A stretch of 64,000 bases of DNA from Aulostomus chinensis (Eukaryota > Chordata > Actinopteri > Syngnathiformes > Aulostomidae), in NCBI GenBank assembly GCA_037954235.1, contig JBBMOA010000015.1, forward strand, positions 21,234,799 through 21,298,798. The letters run 5' to 3'. The notes under the pieces are model-generated. The model was not told the origin of the DNA and did not search any database. It was given only the letters and a program-made list of their open reading frames with translations. Each line of letters begins with the position of its first letter. The first letter of the stretch is position 1. Positions 17,711 to 29,700 of the stretch are shown one piece after another. The position numbers and the translations under genes were made by a program.

Positions 17711-20700
17711 GTACATTCACTTTCACTGTAAAATGACATAAAACATTGGTCCTGTAAATTAATGTTGATTCTTTTCAATGCATTCAGGTGTAGGTGTCAA
17801 AGATTTACCATCTTCAGTTTTTATCTTTTGCTCTTTCTCTTAACTAGCATGCCAACAGTCCCAACTATGACAACATATGCTTTCAGCATGAGGAAATACC
17901 ACCCTCATATGGTGCTCAACCAGGCTGTGTTGTCTTCCCTCCTATGGCCATGAATGCACACCATGTTGTGACACCTGGATCATCACACGGCACAGAACAA
18001 AAGAAAGGTACAGAAAAGTCACGTATTAATGTTTTTTGTGAGGTGGTGCAGCCCTGAGAAAAGATGAATTTATGTAAAAGATATATATGTGTGTGTATGT
18101 ATGTATATGTATATGTATGTATGTATATGTATGTATGTATATATATGTATATGTGTATATATGTATCTACATGTATGTGTGTGTGTATATTTATGTATAC
18201 ACACATATATGTCATTACATTGTATGAAAGAAGCACATTTTTCCACGTTCTGGCAAATTTCTGTGTAATGTCAAAAATATAGTCATGATGAGCTGTACAG
18301 AACATTTCTGAGAACAGTGCAACATGATATCTGCAACTCCAGCCTCCATATATTGAGCCAACTAACAGCCTTATCCTGGAATGCTGGAAAGTTATCATAA
18401 AACCATTCTGGATCACAGGAGCAGACACAATCCTCAGGATTTTAAATGCATCTCTAAGACTAAAAAGCAGAGGGAGACAGGAATGGGAGTAATGCTGACT
18501 TTTTTCAGACTCTTTTACACTCTCGTAGATTACATGCAGTATAAGAAGAGTTATTCACCTCGAGCACATTTCCATTTCCTTTACTGTGTGCTTTGTTTTT
18601 TCCATAACCTTTTCTTTTAATATGTGAAACAATGTTAATTTAAATGGAACATGATGATTTTCAGCATGCATTATTTATAGCTGACTGCCAGTTAGCTGCA
18701 ATGTCACATACCATCTCAATACTTATCAAATACAAACTCAAAAATGGTTCAATGTACACTCAGAGGAGAGAGAAGTATCTACAGTATCTGCTTGCACATG
18801 TCTGGTAAAAGTCAAGCCAATTTTGTTTGTATAGCGCCAAATCAAAACAAAAGTTGTCTAATGACAAGTACAAGTAGAGTAGGTGAGGCATCACACTCCT
18901 TCAGTTAATTAACACCCAACAATTCTCAGTGAGCAAGCACATCTTGCAACAGTGGTGATGAAAGCCTTCCTTTTAACAGGCAGGAACTTCAAGCAGATCC
19001 AGACTCAATGGGAATGGCTATGTGCTTTGAGTGGTTGGGGGGAAAGTGAGCGGGAGAGCGGGGCAGAGACAGATAATGGAAAAAGACATATAGAGAAGGG
19101 AAGACAGGGACAGAGATAAATGGAGAGAGAATGGTGAGAGAACGACAGACAGATGAGGGTACGAATGGACTGGAAGGAGAAATATGGCAAACAATAACAA
19201 CAAATAGCTAACAATGATCACATCTTCAGGTTACACAAACAATCAATTTCAGCATAATATGACCAATTGGAACCATCACCTTATCGTGGGGGAGGAGTTT
19301 GAGTGCCCTAGTGACCCTAGGAACTATGCTGTCTGGGGCATTTTGCCCCTAGGAGGGTCACCCAAGGCAGACTGGTCCTAGGCGAAGGGCCAGACAAAGA
19401 ACGGTTCAACAAACCCCTCATGGAAATTAAACCTACGTGTTTGTGTACCCAGCCCCGAGGGGCACTGGGGCCCCACCCTGGAGCCAGGCCTGGGGTAGGG
19501 GCTCGATGGGAGTGCCTGGTGGCCGGGCCTTAGTTCATGGGGTCCGGCTGGGCCTAGCCTGAAAGGGATACATGGACATGTCCTCCTGTGGACCCACCAC
19601 CAGTGGGAGGAACCGGAAGGGTCCGGTGCAATGTGGTTTGGGCAGCAGTCCCAAAGCCTTGGCTCTCTGATCCCCAGGCATGGAAGCTGGCTTTTGGGAC
19701 ATGGACTGTTACCTCTCCGGCAGGGAAGGAGCCAGAGCCGGTGGAAGAGATTGAGCATTACCGGCTAGATATAGATGGCCTCACCTCAACACATAGCTCC
19801 AGCTCCAGGTCTGGGTTAGGGTTGGGGTTCGTCCTTGAGAGGGGTTGGACTCTCTCCTTCGCTGGAGTTGTTCCAGGTGAGAGGCAGAGGGCCGGGGTGG
19901 GCTTTTTGATAACCCCCAGACACTCTGCCTTTATGTTGGGGTTTACCCCGGTGGACAAAAGGGTTGCTTCCTTGCGCCTTTGGGTCTGGAAACAGGTCCT
20001 GACTGTTGTCTGCGCTTACGCGCCAAACAGCAGTTCAGAGTACCCACCCGTTTTAGAGTCCTTGAGTGCTGGATGGTGCCCCGACTGGGGACTCATTGTC
20101 CTACTAGGGGACTTCAACACTCACATTGGCAATGACAGCGTGACCTAGAGGGACGTGATTGGGAGGAACGGCAGGCCTGACCTGAACCAGAGTGGTGTGC
20201 ACTTATTGGACTTCTGTGCAAGTTGCAGTTTGTCCATAACTAACACCATGTTGGAACATAAGGATGCCCACTGGTGCACATGGCACCAGGACATCCTAAG
20301 TCATAGGTCTATGATCGATTTTATAGTTGTGTCATCTGACCTGCGACCGCATGTTCTGGACACTCAGGTGAAGAGAGGAGCGGAGCCGTCAACTGATCAC
20401 CATCTGGTGGTGAGTTGGATCAGGTGGCAGGGGAAGATGCCATGCGGGCCTGGCAGGCCCAAATGAGCAGTGAGGATTTGCTGGGAACCCCTGGTCGAAG
20501 AACCTGTCAGAATGATCTTCAACTCTCACTTCCGGCAGAGTTTTGACCACATCCCAGGGGCAGTGGGGGACATTGAGTCCGAATGGGCCATATTCGTCTC
20601 TGCCATTGTCGAGGTGGCTGTTGTGAGCTGTGGCCGTAAGGCAGCTGGGGCCGGTCACGGCAATAATACTTGAACCTGCTGGTGGACACCAGAGGTGAGG

Positions 20701-23700
20701 GGAGCCGTCAGGCTGAAGAAGGAGGCTTACAGGGCATGGTTGGCCTGTGGGTCTCCAGAGGCAGCCAACCGGTACCAGCAGGCCAAACTGTGTGCAGCCA
20801 TGGCAAACACCAAGGCAAAAACTCGGGCCTGGGAGGAGTTCAGTGAGCCCATGGAGAATGACTATCGGTCAGCTCCAAAAAGGTTCTGGCAAACCGTCCG
20901 TTGCCTCGGGGGGGAAGGTGGCAACTTGCCCACACAGTTTACGGTGGGGATGGGAGGCTGCCGACAGGAGCTAATTGGGTGGTAGAAGGAATACTTTGTG
21001 AAACTCCTCAATCCTACCAACACATGCTCCATGGATGAGACAGAGTTTGGTGAGAGCTCCAGTGGTGGATGAGATCCGTTCTGGGTATCTCAAGGCTCTG
21101 GATGTTGTGGGGCTGTCTTGGTTGACACGTCTCTCGGGAGGTGTCCCATGCATTTCCAACCGGGAGAAGGCCTTGGGCCGACCCAGGACACGCTGGAGGG
21201 ATTATATCTCTCAGCTGGCCTGGGAAGGCCTTAGGATTCCCCCAGAAGAGCTGGTGGACGTGGCTGGGTAGAGGACAGTCTGGGATTCCTTGCTGAGGCT
21301 GCTGCCCCGCGACCTGGACCAATCTACTTTGACGACGACGATGGTGACCAATTATGTGCTAGCAAACAGAATACTGATGTTTATGCTAGTACTCTATTGA
21401 GAATACTGATGTAAATATTATTATTACTACGACTGATACTAATACTCCTCAAAAAATTGGTACCTTAAAATCAAAGTTATTTCTGCAGCTATTTCGTGGT
21501 GTTTAAATATGAAATATTGTTTTCTTTTTTTTTTTCTTTTTCTTTTTTTTTACCTGTCCTGTTCAGTAGCTGAGGCAAGCAGCATCAGTGTTCCTGGTGC
21601 CTTGTTGTACTGAAGCAGTTTTATTGTGCATAGGAGGAATCTGATAAACTCCTCCTATTGCCATTTATGTTTAACTTTATTAGGAATGGTGTTGGTTCAT
21701 TGATGAAGCTAACGGGCTGAGGCTCAGGAGTGGACAGGAAGAGAGAACAGGGACAGGACAGTGAAGACAAGGGGGAGGGGGGAGACAAAAAAACAACAAC
21801 AGCAATAGCAGAAAACAACAACAACAACAAAAACACTAAAACAAACAAAGACAAAAAAAACAATAAATATTATATAACAGAAATATTGTTTTCTTACAGG
21901 AATTAACACATGTCCCTTGAAACGTATCCTTTGCATATCCTTGAGCAGCGCTGTGGTTCTGGCCATAATCGGCATCTTGCTCTGGTACTTCTGTAAGTTA
22001 CTGTGATGCTTAGTTCAGAAAGTCAACTATGATCTTGAAGGTGTATGGTATACTGAATAGTATGCTTGTGTGCAGTATACTACCAGTGTTTGCTGGGGAA
22101 GTCATGCAGAAGGGGTGGGGCATGTCTGAGCTTCTCCCAGTGGTGTGATGGAATCAAAGACTGTTCATATGGAGAAGATGAAGCTCAGTGCTGTAAGAGC
22201 CTATTAAACACCTCAGTCCTTGAGCACTCATCTGCCTTTGTGTTTGGTCAATAGAAGACTGTCTTCTTGTCTTTACAGTTCGCCTACATGGAACCAACTT
22301 CTTGCTGGAGAGTTACTCCTCAGATAGCCAGTCGTGGATACCTGTGTGTGCTGACAACTGGGATGACAACTATGGGAGAGCTGTGTGTGTGCAGATGGGA
22401 TATAAGAGGTGTTGATGATTTAATATATCTGTGGATCAGCAGCTTTTTTTTTGAAGGACCATGCCAACTTTTTGGAAAATACCCTCACTCTCCAATTTTG
22501 GAGGCAGACAAGTAAATGGTTGCCCTTTTCTCCTCATTGTCTCTTACAAAATCAAAGTTATGATGAAGTGCTGTGTTAAATCACTGCGCATGGACAAAAA
22601 ATAGTTATGGGTATGAATCTGACTCTGAAAAAACAGCTTTTAATATTCAAACTTTTCCTTTTTTTTTTTTAAAGTAACACACCTCTAGTTGTATTGATGC
22701 AGGAAAGTATTATCCATCCATTTTTCCCGCTTTCAACTGCAAGATGGCGCGGACGTGTCGAGATGCCGTCGTGACTGCTCCGCATCGACTGTGCTTTTTG
22801 TTTATTTTCTTCGTTACACTGAGCTCTTTTATTCCGTTTTGTTACATTCGACCACAGCTCACCGCTCAACTTCGCCAGTAGGTCCAGCTACCTATATTGG
22901 AAAGTTTTGAAGGACAGCTCTACCTGGCCGAAGGAGATCTTATGGAGCACGGAGCAGGGGAAATGGCCACCAAAGTCGCGATGGAAAAAACACAGAGGGA
23001 AACGTGCCGGTATCAAACAGGCTGCGTGCACGAGCACACTACCCTACCCTGCCCAGTATCCTGCTGGCCAACGTCCAATCTATGGACAACAAGTTGGATA
23101 ACATCAGGGCTCGAGTTCGCTTCCAGCGAGACATGAGGAACTGCAACATCCTTTGTTGCACGGAGACATGGCTCACACCGAAGGTGCCGGACCATGCCGT
23201 TCGCCCAGCCGAAACATTCTCGGTGTTTCGCATGGACAGAACGAAAGACTCCGGCAAATCAAGAGGTGGTGGAGTGTGTTTCATGACCAACAACAGCTGG
23301 TGCGATCCAAGGAATGATACTGTTCTGTCGCACTCATGCTCACCGGATCTTGAACATCTGGCAATCCTCTGTCGCCCCTTCTATCTGCCCCGAGAGTTCT
23401 CCACGGTCATCATCCTCGGCATCTATATTCCACTGCAGGTGGACATGGACATTGCTCTCACCACCCTACATGACTATATGAACAGACACTACGTTAAGCA
23501 CCCAGACACTGCCCTCATCGTGGCTGGTGACGTCAGCAAGGCTAACCTCAAAAAGGTTCTACCCAACTTTTTCCAGCATGTCACATGTCCAATGAGGGGA
23601 GACAACATTCTGGACCACTGCTACACCCCATTCAAGGAAGGATACAAAGCCACACCACTACCGGCTTTTGGGAAGGCTGACCACTACGCCATTTTCCTCC

Positions 23701-26700
23701 TTCCAAAATACGAACAAAGGCTGCAACGTGAACCCCAGGTATCGTGAGAGGTCAGATGCTGGTCCGCCCAATCAGAGGCCACATTGCAGGACGCACTGAG
23801 TGACGTAGACTGGGACATGTTCTGCGAGAATTAGCGAGACGTCGACGAGTTTCCGGATGTGGTTCCGTGCTTTCTCGGCAAACTGCTAGACGATACCATC
23901 CCTATGGTGACTGTGAAGGTTTTTCCTAATCAGAAGCCGTGGGTGGATAAGTCTATCCGGGGAGCTCTGAATGCACGTACCGCTGTGTACAACGAAGGGC
24001 TCAAGACCGGCGACATGTCACCCTACAAAGCAGCAGGCTACAAGCTCAGGAAAGCTGTGAAAGTGGCGAAGAGGCGACACAGGGACAAAGTGGAAGGACA
24101 ACTGTGTGACCGCGACCACAGATGCATGTGGCAAGGACTGCGGACGATGACGGATTACAATGGACGTGTGAGCACTGCGGCTGTGGCGGACTCTTCGCTG
24201 GTGGAGGAACTGAACACCTTCTTCACTCGCTTTGAGGCTGCCGGTGCTCGTGTTAGCACAGTGGCTAGCGCCGGTGAGGAGAACCGCCCCCTTTCACTCT
24301 CGGAGCACGAAGTAAGAAGAGCTCTGAGACGAGTGAACAGCAGGAAGGCAGCCGGCCCCGATGGCATCCACGGGCGTCTGCTGAAGTCCTGCGCAGACCA
24401 GCTAGCCCCCGTGTTCACGACCATATTCAATCTGTCCCTTATCCACTCTGTCGTCCCCACCTGCCTAAAGAAGTCCACCATTATCCCTGTGCCAAAGAAG
24501 ACCAACCCTGCCTGTCTGAACGACTACCGCCCTGTTGCCCTGACCTCCGTAGTGATGAAGTGTTTCGAGAGACTTATTAAGACTTCATCTGCTCATCACT
24601 ACCGGACACTCTGGACCCCCTGCAGTTTGCCTATCGCCCCGGTAGGAGTACTGACGACGCCATCACCCATGTCCTCCACTCCACCCTCTCCCACCTGGAC
24701 ATCCGCAAAGGGAACTATGTGCGCCTGCAGTTTATTGATTACAGCTCAGCCTTTAACACCATAGTTCCTCAGAGACTGGTTACCAAGCTGGTGGATCTAG
24801 GGCTGAATCCCTCACTCTGCTCCTGGGTCCATAGCTTCCTGACTGGCAGACAACAGGTGGTGAAGGTTGGTGTGCACACATTCACACCTCTAACCCTCAA
24901 CACTGGAGCCCCCCAAGGCTGTGTGCTGAGCCCTCTGCTGTACCCCCTGTACACCCATGACTGTTCTTCATCTTACCAATCCAACATCATTGTGAAATTC
25001 TCAGATGACACAGTGGTGTTAGGCCTGATCTCCAACAACAACGAGACGGCCTATCTGGAAGAGGTGGAGCTGCTTTCCTCATGGTGTAAGGACAACAACC
25101 TGGACTTGAACATCACCAAAACCAAGGAGGTGGCGGTTGACTTCAGGAGAGGGCGGCAGGGGATCCAGTATGCACCGCTCAAGATCTAGGGGAATCCGGT
25201 GGAGAGAGTGAGCAGCTACAGGTATCTCGGGGTACTCATCTCAGAGGACCTGTCTTGGACTACGCACACCTCCAACCTGGTGAAGAAGGCGAGGCAGCAT
25301 TTATTCCATCTCAGGAGGCTCAGGAAATGCAAGGTCTCCAGTAAGCTGCTGTGTACTTTCTACACCGCCACAGTAGGGTCTGTACTTTCTGCGAGCATCA
25401 CTACCTGGTACGGCAGCTGCAGCTCTCAGGACAGAAAGGCTCTACACCGAGTCATCCGTTGTGCTGAACGCATCACCCGCACTGCACTGCCCGGCCTCCA
25501 GGACATCTACAACCAGCGGTGCAGGTCCAGGGCAAGACGGATCATCAAAGACACACTCACCATCCCAACCATAGACTGCTAGAATGGTTGCCCTCAGGCA
25601 AGAGGCTTCGCTCCATCAGGGCCAGGACGGAGAGGCTGAAAAGGAGCTTCTTCCCCCAAGCCACTCGGACCCTGAACTCGTCATTACACACCCCTTAACT
25701 GACTGCACAACACCCTCTGATCAGACTGTGCAGCATCGGACAATTTCACTGGTCACCTTACCTGTTTACGTATGTTGTACATAGCCTCTGTTAACTGCTT
25801 ACTTGCACATAGGAGTCTTTTTATTGGAGTATTTATTTATTTATCTAATTCTATTTTTGTTTTCTCTTTACCATAAAGCATTTTTTTAACTTTATTATTA
25901 TTTTTTCTTACATATTTGTGTTATATTTATATTCAGTTTCGCTAGCACAGAAGTCACTTTCATTTCACTGCCACTGTACCAGTACATTTAGGCATGTGAC
26001 AAATAAAAACTTGAATCTTGAATCTAAGCCAAGAGACTCAGACTTCCCTCTCCCCAGCTTCTATTTTTCCAGCACTTGCGGGTATTCCAAGGACTTTCCA
26101 GGAATAGTGGCTCTTCCCACCCTTATCTCTAAGGGAAAGCACAGCCACCCTCTGAAGAAAACTCATTTCAGCTGCTTGTACCCGGGATCACGTCCTTTCG
26201 GTCTTTACCCAAAGTGACCATAGGTGGGGGTAGGAATGTAGATTGACCAGTAAATTGAGAGCTTTACCTTTCGGCTCAGCTCCCTCTTCACTACGACAGA
26301 CGGATGCAGATGTCACTCTCCATGGCCTTCTTGAACTCCTTCCATGAGCCAGAAAGGCCAAATAGGACTCTTATAGCTTGACAGCATCCCTCACAGCTGG
26401 TGTCCACCAATGTGATCTAGGTATTGCCACAACAGGCACCAACCACCTTACGCAACAGCTCCAATCAGGTGCCTCGACAATGCTGCCTCCCTCGGAACAT
26501 GAGCTGAAACTCCTTCTGATGAGAGACTCTGCCAGATGCTCACAGCAGACCCTCATAATATGTTTTGGCCTGCCAGGAATGGCCAGTGACCCCCCCCCCC
26601 CCCACACACACACACACACACACACACCATTGGATCAACTCATCACCAGGTGGTGGTCAGTTGACAACTCTGCTCCTCTCTTCACCTGAATGTGGAGACT

Positions 26701-29700
26701 ACCCTCTCATCTCATCATAGGGTTAAACTCCAACAAACAATGGGACCCCCGAGGGGCAACAAGTATTGCCCCACCTGACCATGGCCTCTCACTGCTTGCA
26801 ATGCCAGTATGGAAGAGAATTCAACCCCTCTTGAGAGTACTGGTTCCAGAGCCCCTACTGTGCGTTGAGGTGAGTCCGACTATATTTAGCTGGAACTTCT
26901 CAAACTCCTGCTCCAACTCAGGCTCCTTCCCTATTAGAGAGGCGGCATTCCATGTACCCAGAGCCAGCTTCTGCAGCTGAGGATCAGACCGCCAAGGTCT
27001 CCACTCTCAGACGAGAGAGGAGAGAAGGGTATCTTTCTACTTGTCTGGCACTAAAAATGATGAAAAACAAATATATTTCCCAAAATTTTGCAAATATACA
27101 TTGGATAATCTTAAGCAAAAGACTAAAAGATACCATATTTAATATGGTAGTTGATTGTGAAATGTATCAGTGATGCATATTTTTGGTCCCCAGGGAGGAT
27201 TATATGACCTCCAGCCAAACCAATGCAGGCTGTTTGGCCTCAAGTGGATACATGAAGCTGAAACCTGGAAGTACCCATGGATCCCATATTCAGTCCCAGC
27301 TGACTCTGAGGTTTACCAGCCTCCCCCTCACTTAATATTTTCCATATCTTCGTATTTCACTGTCTGATAATGCTTGATATTTTTGTCATGTTCCAGAAAT
27401 AAAGATTTTTGTTGTCTTCTCCTTTGCAGCCAAAATTGCTCAGAAAGAGCTGTCAAGCTTCGTTGTATATGTAAGCCACTACTTAACTGTCACATATTGT
27501 CACATAATTGTAAATGTGCAAAACTGGTTAGATAAATTGAGACAATTATTTTGACAGCAAAGGGGAGGAAGAAGGAAGGAAGGAAACCAATTTTGAAGGA
27601 GAGTTTTCGAAAAACTGAGAATGTTATTTAATAGAACAGCCAAAAATGTTGTGGTTGATGGTGAAAATATGCATCCATCCAATTTCTACTGTATTTCCTG
27701 TTAAGGGTGGGGGGGAGCCTATCCCAGCTACTACCAGGGCGAGAGGTGAGGTACACCCTGGATTGGTTGCCAGTCCATCACAGGGCTAACACAGATAGCC
27801 AGACAACCATTCACTGTCACACCAATTTTAGAGTCTCCAGTTAACCTGGTCCCTTCTTGCATGTCTTTGGACTGTGGGCGGAAGTCAGAGTACCCACAGA
27901 GAAGCCATGCAGGAACAGGGAGAACTTGCAAACTCCACACAGAAAGTCCCCATGCTCAAGCCGGGGAACGAACCCAGAACCTTCTTGCTGTGAGGTGACA
28001 GTGCTGACCACCGCAACACTGTACCAGTTCTGGTGATAAATATTATAACCCAAAGTCTCAGGTTTAGTCTTACAATTGGTGGAAGTTGCTGCATAAACAT
28101 GATAAAGTTCCTGAGAGTATTTGAGTCCTTTTTAAAATATGTGTTATACAACTTTATTCAACTTGATTAATTTGATTTAAAGAAGTTGTTTTCTAACATT
28201 TATTATTTAAGCAGTAATCGAAGTGGAGGACTGACTGACTGATACCACATCACGAGTGTGGTTTAAAAAAACAGATGACTTCTGTTTCAAGATGAAACCA
28301 CATAGGAGAGCAACATATGTCTTTTCTGGCAATAGGCACAATAAAGTCATTGTTTACATCCTTAGGCTGTGGAGAGAGTGCTGCAGTCCCCAGCACTCGT
28401 ATTGTAGGTGGTACTGAAGCTGTAAATGGAGCTTGGCCATGGCAGGTCAGTCTCCAGATTTCTGGCAAGCATCTTTGTGGAGGCTCCATTATCAGCCCAA
28501 AATGGATCCTTTCTGCTGCACACTGCTTCCAAAAGTGAGCATTTACTCCTCTCATTCCTATAGCTGAGATATTCCTTATTATTGTGCTTGAATGTCCAGT
28601 TTGTCTTTGTGAAAACTCCTTTTTTTTCCTGTGCTGTCAGTGCATTGTTCAGTTAAAATGGCTGCACTTTTGTGTGTCATTAATTCTAAATATTTATGCT
28701 GCCCAGCATGAACATTTGGGCTTGCCCTCCTCCAGAGACAACCAAAAGTGCTGTTTTTCCAAGCAGCTCATTACAACATGTTTTGACTTTATGCAACCTG
28801 TTGCAACAATTTAAATAACAGCAGTCAGTGTGTCATTTTAAACTGAAAGGTCCTGAAAATAGAGATCTGTTTTGCTCCGTGTTTATGGTGACTTCACTAG
28901 ACACTGCTTTATTTTCAGTGGTGTTTCATAGAGATGTTTTACCTCAACCACAGTCATTTCTTAACCCTAACCTTGTAGCTGTTGTGCCAAAACATAACCA
29001 GAACCACAGCATTGTCTAAATGATCTTATAATATTGTATATTCCTCCTAAAAGGGATTTCTGTTTATTGCTCTCAGATGTCACTGCAGACATTCTATGGT
29101 CTGGTCATTTGTGTGTACCAGGGAAAATACACTTTTTTTTGGTGAAGTTGACAGGAGTCAACAGGAAGGGTCATTTGTGTTTCTAATATCGTATAGATCC
29201 TCAGGGAAAGGTCCTCTCCTTTTTTTTAGCTTCATAATCCATACTGAGGAAGAATCACACATAGTATATCACTGGGAAAAGCACTGGGAAAAAATAACAT
29301 CATGTTATAACTTCTTCCCACTCCAAAAGTGAGCTAACATCAAGTGCAATAAAATAAAAAAAGACATGACAGTTGTAAATATTTATGTTGCAGGAAATAG
29401 GATGTATAACATGGTTTATAATGCAGATGAAAATGACTACACAATATAATGTAATATGGGAGCATTTAAAAGAAATTAAACATGTAAAAAACATTGCAGA
29501 TGAGAGCACACAACTTAACACCTCAATTTATTTCTCTCTTGTGTGACTACTGTTACTTACCTCTTTGTGGCAGGTACTCTAAACCCAACATGTGGATGGT
29601 GTATGCTGGGGATGTGAGCTTGTTTAACTTGAGCTTTTACCTTGGTCAAAGAGTTCACAAAATCATCAATCATGAAAACTTTGACAAAGATACCAACAAC

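Noticed and set aside
22691..22735. SRCR second-half exon starting at 22696 after gatgcag
   Set aside because: The reading RKVLSIHF does not resemble an SRCR domain and runs into the LINE; the exon at 27194-27310 fits in sequence and phase.
27170..27367. Small plus-strand ORF MMHIFGPQGGLYDLQ...
   Set aside because: It overlaps the SRCR exon in the wrong frame; the splice-compatible frame gives the conserved domain.
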